Positions 15,475 through 23,074 of a stretch of 36,319 nucleotides of DNA are shown here, piece by piece. Within the stretch, counting starts at the first letter, position 1. Each line of letters opens with the position of its first letter. The stretch comes from Yinghuangia elevatio (GTDB lineage: Bacteria > Actinomycetota > Actinomycetes > Streptomycetales > Streptomycetaceae), in contig NZ_JBEZFP010000097.1 in NCBI RefSeq assembly GCF_040649515.1, forward strand, positions 1 through 36,319, read 5' to 3'. The notes beneath the pieces are model-generated. The model was not told the origin of the DNA. It saw only the letters and a program-made list of their open reading frames with translations, and ran no database searches. The translations under genes and the position numbers were made by a program.

Positions 15475-17130
15475 TCACACGCGGAGCCACGCCGCGGTGT
15501 CGGTGGGCAGGGCCCCGTCCTCGGCAAGCGGACCGCTCGTCACCAAAACGTCGGTGTGCGGCGGTAGTTCGACCGCGTCCAGGCCGAAGTTGACGACGCA
15601 GGCGAAGCCGTCACCGCGCCGGAAGGCCAAGGTGTCCGGGGCAGCGTCCGGCAGCCAGTCCAACTCGCCGTCACCCAAAGCCGGTTCGGCCCGGCGCAGC
15701 CGGATCGCGGTGCGGTAGAGCTCCAGCATCGAGTCCGGATCGCCGTCCTGTGCCTCCGCGGTACGCGACGCCCAGTCGTCCGGCTGCGGCAGCCAAGGCT
15801 CCGACTCGGCGCCGGCCGGGCTGAAGCCGTACGGCGGCGCGTCGCCCGACCACGGCAGCGGCACCCGGCAGCCGTCCCGTCCCGGCGAGACCCCGCCGGA
15901 GCGCAGTGCCATCGGGTCCTGCAACTTCTCCACGGGGATGTCCTCCACCTCCGGCAGGCCCAACTCCTCGCCCTGGTAGATGTATACGGCGCCGGGGAGG
16001 GCGAGGGTGAGCAGCGCGGCGGCGCGGGCCCGGCGGGTGCCGAGGTCGAGGTCGGTCGGAACGCCGCGGGCCTTGGCGGCGAACCCGAAGGAGGTGTCCG
16101 CCCGGCCGTAGCGGGTCACCGTACGCGTGACGTCGTGGTTGGCGAGCACCCACGTCGCGGGGGCGGCCACCGGGGCGTGCGCGGCGAGCGTCCCGTCGAT
16201 CGAGGCCTTCAGGCGGGCGGGTTCCCACGGGCAGGTGAGGAAGTCGAAGTTGAAAGCGGTGTGCAGTTCGTCGGGCCGCAGGTAGCGCGCGAAGCGCTCG
16301 GTGTCGGGCAGCCAGATCTCGCCGATCAGCACCCTCCGGTCCGGGTAGGAGTCGGCGATGTGCCGCCACGCGCGGTAGATGTCGTGCAGGCCGTCGCGGT
16401 CGATGTAGGGGTGCGTGCCGCCGTTCGGTACCGCCTCGGGGGCGAGGTCCGGCAGGGCGGGGTCCTTCTCGAGGAGCGCCGCCGAGTCGATGCGTACGCC
16501 GGACGCGCCGCGGTCGAACCAGAACCGCAGGACGTCCTCGTGCTCCTCGCGTACCGCCGGATGCGCCCAGTTCAGGTCGGGCTGCCGGGAGTCGAAGAGG
16601 TTGAGGTACCAGTCGCCGGGGGTGCCGTCCGGGTTGGTGGTACGGGTCCAAGCAGAGCCATGGAACTCGGATATCCAGTTGTTGGGCGGGAGTTCGCCGT
16701 CGGCCCCGCGGCCGGGGCGGAACCAGAACAACTCCCTTTCGGCCGCGGCGGGGTCGGCGACCGCCGCACGGAACCAGGGGTGTTCGCTGGAGATGTGGTT
16801 GGGCACGATGTCGACGATGGTCCGGATGCCCAGTTCCAGGGCGTCGGCGATCAGCTTCTCCGCGCCGCCCAGGGTGCCGAACTCCGGTGCCACGCCGCGG
16901 TAGTCGGCCACGTCGTAGCCCCCGTCCGCCATCGGGGACGGGTACCACGGGTTGAACCAGAGTGCGTCGACGCCGAGTTCCGCCAGGTACGGCAGCTTCT
17001 CCCGGACGCCGGCCAGGTCCCCCGTACCGTCGCCGTCCGCGTCGGCGAAGCTGCGCGGATAGACCTGGTAGATCACCGCGCTGCGCCACCACGGGGTCTC
17101 CGGTGCGTTCTGCGGGCCGTGCTCTGCCAC
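15475..17130 (-). CDS. aglA: GH13 alpha-glucosidase (oligo-alpha-glucoside hydrolase)
   Basis: A 551-residue cytoplasmic glycoside hydrolase family 13 enzyme expected to release glucose from imported alpha-glucosides such as maltose, trehalose or isomaltose-type sugars. WWRSAVIYQVYPRSFADADG starts the TIM barrel. The conserved regions are visible: DIVPNHIS; GVRIDSAAL with the nucleophile Asp; LIGEIWLPD with the acid/base Glu; and LANHDVTR with the third acidic residue. There is no signal peptide, consistent with acting on imported sugar. GTG 17130 has AGGA eight bases upstream. It is the last gene of the sugar cluster but is separated from the permease by 337 nt containing a minisatellite. 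The symbol follows the aglEFGA-type layout; the exact substrate is not proven. Confidence 0.88.
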   Translation of the reverse strand: MAEHGPQNAPETPWWRSAVIYQVYPRSFADADGDGTGDLAGVREKLPYLAELGVDALWFNPWYPSPMADGGYDVADYRGVAPEFGTLGGAEKLIADALELGIRTIVDIVPNHISSEHPWFRAAVADPAAAERELFWFRPGRGADGELPPNNWISEFHGSAWTRTTNPDGTPGDWYLNLFDSRQPDLNWAHPAVREEHEDVLRFWFDRGASGVRIDSAALLEKDPALPDLAPEAVPNGGTHPYIDRDGLHDIYRAWRHIADSYPDRRVLIGEIWLPDTERFARYLRPDELHTAFNFDFLTCPWEPARLKASIDGTLAAHAPVAAPATWVLANHDVTRTVTRYGRADTSFGFAAKARGVPTDLDLGTRRARAAALLTLALPGAVYIYQGEELGLPEVEDIPVEKLQDPMALRSGGVSPGRDGCRVPLPWSGDAPPYGFSPAGAESEPWLPQPDDWASRTAEAQDGDPDSMLELYRTAIRLRRAEPALGDGELDWLPDAAPDTLAFRRGDGFACVVNFGLDAVELPPHTDVLVTSGPLAEDGALPTDTAAWLRV

Positions 17131-17467
17131 GTCGTGTGTCCTTTCTGGCTGTACGGCTTTCGGCTGTGCGGACCGCGGACATGCCGCGGTGGGGTCGGCG
17201 TTCGCCGGGCGTGCGTCCGCCGGCGTGCGATTGCCGGGTACGCGCCGGGTATACGCGCCGGATGTGCGTGCACCAGGTGCGCGCTCGTACGGGCGATGCG
17301 CTCGCGTCGGGGTGGGCGCTTGCCGGTTAAGCGCTTCCCGGTAAGCGCCTGCCGGTAAGCGCCTGCCGGTAAGCGTTTGCCGATTCGCGCCCGCCGGTTA
17401 GCGCCTGCCGGTTAGCGCCTGCCGGGTGTCCGGCGGCCGACCCGGTGGGGCGGATGGCGCCGCCCGG
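17131..17467. other. Intercistronic region between permease and alpha-glucosidase
   Basis: The 337 bp contain no credible gene. The right half is the 14-bp minisatellite at 17316-17428. The left part is GC-rich with several short GCGC and GTGC repeats (17190-17300), including a local GTGCACC/AGGTGC inverted pair. A separate promoter for the glucosidase may lie here, but no consensus is evident. Confidence 0.6.
17316..17428. repeat. Minisatellite, eight copies of a 14-15 bp unit
   Basis: One 15-bp unit (17316-17330) and seven 14-bp units (17331, 17345, 17359, 17373, 17387, 17401, 17415 onward) follow the consensus GCGCCTGCCGGTTA. Copies 3 and 4 are identical, and the 5th is the most diverged (GCGTTTGCCGATTC). 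It lies in the untranslated gap before the alpha-glucosidase. Confidence 0.9.
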
Positions 17468-18361
17468 CTACTCCTTCACGCTGCCCGCGCTGATCCCCGC
17501 GATGATGTGCCGCTGGAACACCAGGAAGACGGCGACCATCGGGATGCTCGCGATCACCATCGCCGCGATGAGGTACGTCAGCGGGAGGCTCGCCGACAGC
17601 TGCACGAGCGCGACGCTGACCGGCTGCTTGTCGGTGTCCGGGTAGACCAGCAGCGGCCACAGGAAGTCCTGCCAGACCGCGACGACCGCGAAGATCGACA
17701 CTACCCCCAGGACCGGCCGTGACATGGGCAGGACGATGTACCAGAGCCGCCGCAGCGGGCCGGCGCCGTCGATGGCGGCGGCTTCCAGGACGTCGTTGGG
17801 GAGTTGGTCGAAGAACCGCTTGAGCAGGTACAGGTTGAAGGCGTTGGCGACGGACGGCAGCCAGATCGCCCACGGGGTGTTGAGCAGGTTGGTGCCGATG
17901 ACGGGGACGTCCACCGCGGTGAGGTACTTCGGAACCAGCAGCGCGGACGCCGGGACCATCAGGGTGGCCAGGATGGCGCCCAGGATGATCTGGCCGAACA
18001 CCGGCTTGAGTTTGGACAGCGCGTACGCCGCCGCGGTGCACAGCACGATCTGGAACAGCCAGGCCCCGCCGGCCTGGAGCACGGTGTTCTTGATGACGCC
18101 GGCGAGGTCCATCCGGCGCCAGGCCTCGGAGTAGTTGTCCGGGTGCCATTCGTTCGGTACGTAGGTGGGCGGGCTCTGGAGCAGTTCGTCGGGGGACTTG
18201 AAGGCCCCGGTCACCATCCAGTAGATGGGGAACAGGAACGCGAACGTGAATCCCGCGACTGTCAGGGTGAAGACGGTCCAGTAGATCGTGCGTCCGCGTC
18301 GGCTGCGCAGCCGCATCGGCGAGACGAGTGTGCGCACGTGTGCGGTCTCTTTGGTGGCCAT
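17468..18361 (-). CDS. aglG: Carbohydrate ABC transporter permease, MalG type
   Basis: A 297-residue inner-membrane permease with six predicted membrane segments. The EAA loop that docks on the ATPase reads EAAAIDGAGPLRRLWYIVLP, the expected G-spaced motif. The C terminus FQRHIIAGISAGSVKE is the classic end of MalG-type sugar permeases. ATG 18361 has GGGGAGAG upstream and starts 14 nt after the stop of the partner permease, so the two are co-translated. No ATPase gene is in the cluster. Many streptomycete sugar importers share one MsiK-type ATPase encoded elsewhere, which probably applies here. Confidence 0.92.
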   Translation of the reverse strand: MATKETAHVRTLVSPMRLRSRRGRTIYWTVFTLTVAGFTFAFLFPIYWMVTGAFKSPDELLQSPPTYVPNEWHPDNYSEAWRRMDLAGVIKNTVLQAGGAWLFQIVLCTAAAYALSKLKPVFGQIILGAILATLMVPASALLVPKYLTAVDVPVIGTNLLNTPWAIWLPSVANAFNLYLLKRFFDQLPNDVLEAAAIDGAGPLRRLWYIVLPMSRPVLGVVSIFAVVAVWQDFLWPLLVYPDTDKQPVSVALVQLSASLPLTYLIAAMVIASIPMVAVFLVFQRHIIAGISAGSVKE

Positions 18362-18375
18362 CGCCGTCTCTCCCC

Positions 18376-19335
18376 TCAGCCTTGGTTCCGGGTCAGCCGC
18401 AGGTAGAGCGCGGAGAAGGCGGCGAGGAAGGCCAGCAGGAGCACGCTCAGCGCGCAGGCGCTTCCGTAGTTGTTGTAGACGAACGCGTACTTGTAGACGA
18501 GGTAGAGCACGGTGATCGTGGAATCCCCGGGCCCGCCGCCGGTGATGATGAACGGCTCGACGAACACCTGCATGGTGGCGATGATCTGAAGCAGCATCAG
18601 CATCAGGATCACGAAGCGGGTCTGCGGGATGGTGACGTGCCGGATGCGCTGCCACAGGTTGGCGCCGTCGAGTTCGGCGGCCTCGTACAGCTCGCCCGGT
18701 ATGCCCTGCAGCGCGGCGAGGTAGATGAGCACCGTGCCGCCCATGTTCGCCCAGGTGGCGACGAGCACGAGCGAGATCATGGCGGTGTCCTCGCCGTTGG
18801 TCCAGTTCGAGGTCGGCAGGTGGACGGCTCTGAGGAGTTCGTTGAACAACCCCGGGCCGGGGTCGAAGAACCACTGCCACATGAGCGCCGTGACGACCGG
18901 CGGGATCATCACCGGCAGGTAGACCGCGAGCCGGAAGAACGCCCTGGCGTGCCGCATCTCGTTGATCAGCAGCGCGAGCAGGAACGGCACGACGAACCCG
19001 ATGAGCAGGGCCAGCAGCGTGAACTGGACGGTGTTGCGCCACGCGGCGCCGAACTCGGGGTCGCGGAAGACCGTGGTGAAGTTGTCGAAGCCCACCCACT
19101 CGGTCTTTTCGGCGCCGTCCTGGCCGCCGGTGCGCTGGAAGGCCAGCTGGATCGCGCGGATCGCGGGGTACCACGAGAAGAGCGCGAAGCAGATGAGGCC
19201 GCCGGCGAGGAACGCGTACGCCGTCAGGTTGTCGGTGACCTTGCGGCGCAGGTTCCCGGGCGGCCGAGCGCCGGGCGGGGCGGGAGCCCCGGTGGGGCTC
19301 TTCGGCTTCCGGGGCGCACCGACGGTGCTGGTCAT
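18376..19335 (-). CDS. aglF: Carbohydrate ABC transporter permease, MalF type
   Basis: A 319-residue permease with an N-terminal Pro-rich cytoplasmic tail and six predicted membrane helices. The EAA loop reads YEAAELDGANLWQRIRHVTI. The segment FVEPFIITGGGPGDSTITVLYLVYKYAF is typical of MalF/UgpA-type proteins. I chose ATG 19335 because GAGGGA sits about nine bases upstream; a GTG at 19344 would lie directly against it. It pairs with the MalG-type permease downstream and the binding lipoprotein upstream. The 224-nt gap to the binding-protein gene holds a stem-loop and a minisatellite. Confidence 0.92.
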   Translation of the reverse strand: MTSTVGAPRKPKSPTGAPAPPGARPPGNLRRKVTDNLTAYAFLAGGLICFALFSWYPAIRAIQLAFQRTGGQDGAEKTEWVGFDNFTTVFRDPEFGAAWRNTVQFTLLALLIGFVVPFLLALLINEMRHARAFFRLAVYLPVMIPPVVTALMWQWFFDPGPGLFNELLRAVHLPTSNWTNGEDTAMISLVLVATWANMGGTVLIYLAALQGIPGELYEAAELDGANLWQRIRHVTIPQTRFVILMLMLLQIIATMQVFVEPFIITGGGPGDSTITVLYLVYKYAFVYNNYGSACALSVLLLAFLAAFSALYLRLTRNQG

Positions 19336-19356
19336 GGCGTGCACTCCCTCGATGCG

Positions 19357-19461
19357 GCGACGGACGGACTCGGCGAGGCGGCCGAATGACTCGGCGAGGC
19401 GACGGACTTGCTCGGCGAGGTAAAGGACGGTCTCGGAAAAGCGGCGGACAGACTTGGCAAC
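19357..19461. repeat. Degenerate 21-bp minisatellite, five copies
   Basis: Units start at 19357, 19378, 19399, 19420 and 19441, each 21 nt. The first three end in CTCGGCGAG and are close to identical; the last two are diverged (ends CTCGGAAAA and CTTGGCAAC). The array begins 22 nt upstream of the MalF-type permease start. On the minus strand one frame reads as Ser/Pro-rich heptapeptides, but no start site supports translation. Confidence 0.85.
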
Positions 19462-19474
19462 GCGGCGGACGGGC

Positions 19475-19512
19475 GGGTGGACCGGGGGCGCGGCGGGCTC
19501 CCCGGTCCACCC
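19475..19512 (-). terminator. Intercistronic stem-loop after the sugar-binding protein gene
   Basis: GGGTGGACCGGGG (19475-19487) and CCCCGGTCCACCC (19500-19512) form a perfect 13-bp stem with a 12-nt loop. It lies 48 nt past the end of the binding-protein gene. No U-run follows, so it may act as a partial terminator or as a barrier to 3' decay, leaving more binding-protein mRNA than permease mRNA. Confidence 0.65.
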
Positions 19513-19559
19513 GTGGTCGGCGGCACCGTGGGCTGACGGCGGCCGACGCGGAGGAACGG

Positions 19560-20954
19560 CTACTGCTTGCCGAGGAGTTGGGTGATCTTCCCGTTGGCAT
19601 CGGTGAGCAGCTTGGCGATGTCGGCGTCCTTCTTGGTGAGCACGCTGGACACCACGCCGTCGAGCACCGAGTAGATCTGCTGGGCCTGCGGGGGCTCGGC
19701 GATCTCCGGGACCTTGCCGGACGCCTCGACGAAGGACTTGTAGTTGCCCACCGGGAGCGTCGCGTTCTGGGCCTTGAGGTCGTCGTTGCTCTTGGCGGCC
19801 GCGCCGGTCCAGATGGCGGGCTCGGGCAGGCCGACGGGCTCCTTGTCCTGCTTGCCGCGCGCCCAGTCGTTGAGGCCCTTGCCGGGGGTGAGGGCCAGGA
19901 ACTCAAGCCACTTCAGGCCCGCTTCGATCTGCTCCGGCGTGCACTTCTTGTTGAACATGTAGCCGTCGCCGCCGGCCAGGGTGCCCTTGCCGTCGGGCAT
20001 CGGGGCCAGGCCGACGTCCTCGAGCTTGCCGCCGAACTCGTTGACGATCTGGGTGACGTTGTCGGGCGCCGCGATGTACATGCCCAGGCGTCCGCTGCCC
20101 ATCATCTGCTGCACGTCGTTGATGGTCAGGAGCTGCTTGCTGCCCATGCTGTTGTCGGTCCAGCGCATGTCGTGCAGCGTCTGCAGGACGGCCCTGCCCT
20201 CAGGGGTGTCGACGGTCGCGGTCTTGCCGTCTGCGGAAATGGCCGCGCCGCCGCGCGAGTACAGCTCGGCGACGAAGTGCCAGCCGCCCTGGTTGCTCGC
20301 GCTGTAGTCGGCGTACCCGACGTTGCCGCCGCCGCTGTCGGCGATCTTCTTTGCCGCGGCCCGGACTTCGTCCCACGTCGTGGGCGGCTTGTCGGGGTCG
20401 AGGCCGGCCTTGGTGAACAGCGCGCGGTTGTAGATCAGGCCCATCGAGTAGTTCGTACGCGGCACGCCGTACGTCTTGCCGCCGGCGTCCTGGAAGAACT
20501 TGACGAGGTCGGGCCGGAGTTCCTTGTCCTTCACGACCTTGTCCATGTACTGCGTGATGTCCGCCGCGCCGCCGCGCGCCAGGACCGTCTGGACGTTCGT
20601 GTAGTTGACGTAGAACAGGTCCTCCATCTGGTTGCCGGCCAACTTCGCCTCGAAGGTGGTCGGGTCCGAGCAGGGGAACGCGTCCTTGGACTCGATCTTG
20701 ATGTTCGGGTTGAGCTTCTCGAACGCCTCGACGTCCTGCTCCCATTGCTTGCGGTCGACCTCTGCGGTGCGCGGCGGCTTGCAGTTGACCGTGAGGGTGA
20801 CCTTCTTGGCACCGGTGTCGCCGGGTCCGGCGGTTCCTCCGGCGTCGGACGCCTTGTCCCCGGAGTCGTCGTCGGAGCACGCGGCGCCGGTGAAGAGCAG
20901 GCCGGCGGCGAGGAGTATCGCGGAGGATCTGCGGTACCGGGTGGAGCTGCGCAT
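19560..20954 (-). CDS. aglE: Sugar ABC transporter substrate-binding lipoprotein
   Basis: A 464-residue extracytoplasmic solute-binding protein (family 1, MalE-like). ATG 20954 is preceded by AGAAGGG eight bases away. The leader ends in the lipobox TGAAC, followed by an acidic linker rich in Asp/Ser/Gly. The mature protein has the expected features: a beta strand VTLTVNC, then EAFEKLNPNIKIESK, WHFVAELYSRGGAAIS, and GDGYMFNKKCTPEQIEAGLK. Two Cys near the N terminus (NCKPPRT and FPCSDP) are probably disulphide-linked. It delivers sugar to the two permeases downstream. Substrate identity is inferred only from the alpha-glucosidase in the same cluster. Confidence 0.9.
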   Translation of the reverse strand: MRSSTRYRRSSAILLAAGLLFTGAACSDDDSGDKASDAGGTAGPGDTGAKKVTLTVNCKPPRTAEVDRKQWEQDVEAFEKLNPNIKIESKDAFPCSDPTTFEAKLAGNQMEDLFYVNYTNVQTVLARGGAADITQYMDKVVKDKELRPDLVKFFQDAGGKTYGVPRTNYSMGLIYNRALFTKAGLDPDKPPTTWDEVRAAAKKIADSGGGNVGYADYSASNQGGWHFVAELYSRGGAAISADGKTATVDTPEGRAVLQTLHDMRWTDNSMGSKQLLTINDVQQMMGSGRLGMYIAAPDNVTQIVNEFGGKLEDVGLAPMPDGKGTLAGGDGYMFNKKCTPEQIEAGLKWLEFLALTPGKGLNDWARGKQDKEPVGLPEPAIWTGAAAKSNDDLKAQNATLPVGNYKSFVEASGKVPEIAEPPQAQQIYSVLDGVVSSVLTKKDADIAKLLTDANGKITQLLGKQ

Positions 20955-21125
20955 GGGAATAGCCCTTCTGCCCGGGAAGTCGAACGAGGTCGGATACGCG
21001 GGCGAACCGGAAGGTGTCCCTCCGGCCCGTGCGTGGCGCGGGCCACACTCAACCACGCTTGGCAGCAGGACTCAATATCTCGATGAGATTCCGCAAAAAA
21101 TTGACAGCAGAAGGAAGAACATCGA
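20955..21125. promoter_or_regulatory. Promoter and leader region of the sugar-binding protein gene
   Basis: On the minus strand this 171-bp gap begins after the LacI stop with AT-rich DNA carrying the 13-mer at 21093-21105. An ATCTC-ATC-GAGAT inverted repeat lies near 21075-21090. A short hairpin (GGCCCG at 21024, CGGGCC at 21039) then sits in what would be the leader. The presence of a LacI-type site makes sugar-responsive control likely. Confidence 0.5.
21093..21105. promoter_or_regulatory. 13-mer shared with the lacI promoter (copy A), candidate LacI operator
   Basis: GCAAAAAATTGAC on the plus strand, about 139-151 nt upstream of the binding-protein start and just past the end of the LacI gene. 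The same 13 bases occur in opposite orientation at 22266-22278 before the LacI gene itself. A poly-A tract of six is otherwise rare in such GC-rich DNA. Confidence 0.55.
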
Positions 21126-22241
21126 TTACGCGGGCTCGCGAGCGGCAGGCGTACGTACGGCCGCGGTCGACGGCGAGATCGCAGCCCCGGCTGCGGTACC
21201 GGCCGCGGCGCCCGCTCGGGCGTCCGCGGCGGGATCGACCGGGGGAGTGAGCGCGGGCGCCGGGCCGGACGACCGCCGCAGCACCAACTCGGGCTCGAAG
21301 AGCAGCTCGTCGTGCGTCACCGGGCTGCCGGCGATCTCCGCCATCAGCATCTCCACGGCGGCCCGGCCCATGAGTTCGATCGGCTGGCGCACGGTGCTCA
21401 GCGGCGGGTCGGTCGCGGCCATCAGTGCCGAGTCGTCGTACCCCACGACCGACACGTCGCCCGGTACGCTCCGGCCGAGCCGGCGGGCGGCGCGTACCGC
21501 GCCGAGGGCCAGCGGGTCGCTCGCGCAGACGAGTGCGGTCATGCCCCGGTTGATGAGCCGCGTGGCGGCGGCCTGGCCGCCCTCGGAGGAGAAGAGCGTG
21601 TGCTCGACGCGGTCGTCGGCGAGGCCGATCGCGGCCTGGGCGGCGGCCAGTTTGCGGTTCGACGGAACGTGGTCGGGCGGTCCGAGGATCATGCCGATCC
21701 GGTCGTGCCCGAGGGCCTGGAGGTGGGCGATCGCCTGCTCGGCCGCGGCCGCGTCGTCGCAGCTCACGCGGGGGAAGTCGAGGTTGTCGACGGCCGCGTT
21801 GAGCAGCACGGTCGGCAGTCCGCGCTCGGCCAGCCGGTCGTAGTGGCCGTGCGGCGAGTCGGCCTGCGCGTACAGCCCGCCGAAGAAGATCACGCCGGAG
21901 ACCGCCTGGTCGAGGAGCATCTCGACGTAGTCGGCCTCGCTCACCCCGCCCGCGGTCTGGGTGCACAGCACCGGCGTGAAACCGCGCTGCGCGAGCGCGC
22001 CCACGACGATCTCGGCGAACGCCGGGAAGATCGGGTTCTGCAGTTCGGGCAGGACCAGGCCGACCAGGCGGGCGCGTTCGCCGCGCAGTTGGGTCGGCCT
22101 CTCGTACCCCATGACGTCCAGCGCGGTCAGCACCGCGGCCCGGGTCCCCTCCGAGACCCCGGGTTTCCCGTTGAGCACGCGACTGACCGTCGCCTCGCTC
22201 ACTCCGACCTTCTTGGCAACCTCAGCAAGTCGACGCACCAT
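21126..22241 (-). CDS. LacI-family transcriptional regulator of the alpha-glucoside cluster
   Basis: A 371-residue repressor. The N-terminal HTH is textbook: LAEVAKKVGVSEATVSRVLNG, followed by the hinge helix region before RLVGLVLPELQNPIFPAF. The periplasmic-binding-protein-like effector domain fills the rest (PGDVSVVGYDDSALMAATDP, STVRQPIELMGRAAVEMLM). The last ~40 residues are an Ala/Pro-rich tail beyond the usual LacI length. ATG 22241 places the HTH at residue 3, as expected; an ATG at 22286 would add 15 residues. Neither has a good ribosome-binding site. The gene is directly upstream of the transporter genes on the same strand, and the shared 13-mer suggests it controls both itself and the transporter. 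Confidence 0.9.
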   Translation of the reverse strand: MVRRLAEVAKKVGVSEATVSRVLNGKPGVSEGTRAAVLTALDVMGYERPTQLRGERARLVGLVLPELQNPIFPAFAEIVVGALAQRGFTPVLCTQTAGGVSEADYVEMLLDQAVSGVIFFGGLYAQADSPHGHYDRLAERGLPTVLLNAAVDNLDFPRVSCDDAAAAEQAIAHLQALGHDRIGMILGPPDHVPSNRKLAAAQAAIGLADDRVEHTLFSSEGGQAAATRLINRGMTALVCASDPLALGAVRAARRLGRSVPGDVSVVGYDDSALMAATDPPLSTVRQPIELMGRAAVEMLMAEIAGSPVTHDELLFEPELVLRRSSGPAPALTPPVDPAADARAGAAAGTAAGAAISPSTAAVRTPAAREPA

Positions 22242-22265
22242 GCCCGCAAGAGTAGTACCGATCGC

Positions 22266-22278
22266 GTCAATTTTTTGC
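22266..22278. promoter_or_regulatory. 13-mer shared with the binding-protein promoter (copy B), candidate LacI operator
   Basis: GTCAATTTTTTGC on the plus strand is the exact reverse complement of the copy at 21093-21105. It lies 25-37 nt upstream of the LacI ATG, a position compatible with autorepression. Each copy may be one arm of a less perfect operator. Confidence 0.55.
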
Positions 22279-22667
22279 AGGATCAACGCAAATCATTTAC
22301 GGGACACCCGCCCCGCGCGACGCGTCGGGGGCCGCCGAGCCGGCCCGGGGGTGAGCGGGGCCGGGGAGGAGGGCCCGGTGGTAAAACGCCAGTGGCGCAT
22401 GCCGTGGTTGCAACGGGTGGTCGGCGGGACCGGCGTCCCCGGGTCTCACGGAGGCCGGGCAGGCGCCAGGCCAGGCCCGGTCGGTCATCGACGGACATTC
22501 CTCCTCGGCGGGGCCGCGGGTAGTCGGCACCGTCCTGCCGGCGGTGCGGCCCGCTGCGGCGGCCGCCACGCAGGTGAACGTGCGCTTCCGGGCCGTCGAC
22601 CGGATGACCGTCCGGGACTTCCCGATCAAGACCGTGCACAGCTGGTGATCCAGGCTGGCAACCCCGG

Positions 22668-22695
22668 ACTTCAGACACCGTACTTCAGACACCGT
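22668..22695. repeat. Perfect 14-bp tandem duplication
   Basis: ACTTCAGACACCGT occurs twice head to tail, at 22668-22681 and 22682-22695, without a mismatch. It sits between the remnant frame and the small secreted-protein frame. An exact duplication suggests a recent slippage or repair event, or a duplicated regulator site. Confidence 0.9.
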
Positions 22696-22717
22696 GAGCC
22701 GCAACGGACGGGAGGAA

Positions 22718-23074
22718 ATGCGTACTTCATCACCGCGCCGCCGCCGCATGCCGCGGAAGCGCGCACTTGTCGCCACGACGGCCGTGCTGACCGTGTGCGG
22801 CATGCCGGCCGCAACGCCCGCCTCCGCCGCCGGCACGCGCCGAACGACTGAATCCGGAAGCCGCCTCGAATCGCCCGATCCCGCGCAGTTCTTCGCGCCT
22901 CACGGCCTTTCGGGGCGGCTTCGCAGCCGCTCTCATGAACTCCTCGGTCGAACTCTGCCCAGGGAGGTATGCCGTGGCCGTTCGCAAGCCGCAGCTGCCT
23001 CCCAAGAGATTCGACCCGGCGCAGGTGACGCGCATCGGTCAGGGGGGCGAGGGATACGTGTGGCGGGTCCGTGA
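22718..23074 (+). CDS. Doubtful small secreted-peptide frame overlapping the kinase start
   Basis: From ATG 22718, 118 codons are open. The first part has Arg-rich residues and a plausible signal peptide (RALVATTAVLTVCGMPAAT, then PASAAG). After that the sequence turns into Arg/Ser/Gly-rich text like an off-frame read, and it overlaps the first 100 nt of the kinase gene. GGAGG is only 2 nt from the ATG, too close for efficient initiation. It may be the 5' part of a secreted-protein gene whose rest was lost, possibly replaced by the kinase. Confidence 0.3.
   Translation: MRTSSPRRRRMPRKRALVATTAVLTVCGMPAATPASAAGTRRTTESGSRLESPDPAQFFAPHGLSGRLRSRSHELLGRTLPREVCRGRSQAAAASQEIRPGAGDAHRSGGRGIRVAGP

Larger units (their letters stand above)
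22242..22717. other. Gene-poor region upstream of lacI, possible decayed gene
   Basis: I see no convincing complete gene here. The left end holds the LacI 13-mer copy. One plus-strand frame is open from about 22383 to a TGA at 22646-22648. It ends in a protein-like stretch (TQVNVRFRAVDRMTV then RDFPIKTVHSW) but has a TAA near its left end and no credible start, which suggests a remnant. A perfect 14-bp tandem duplication lies at 22668-22695. Minus-strand frames covering the same DNA look like shadows. Confidence 0.5.

Noticed and set aside
17316..17428. CRISPR-like array
   Set aside because: The units are contiguous 14-15 bp copies with no unique spacers and no cas genes nearby.
17468..19906. 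812-codon frame that would extend the MalG-type permease far upstream
   Set aside because: The extension lies out of frame over the MalF-type permease. The real start at 18361 has a ribosome-binding site and family-like N terminus.
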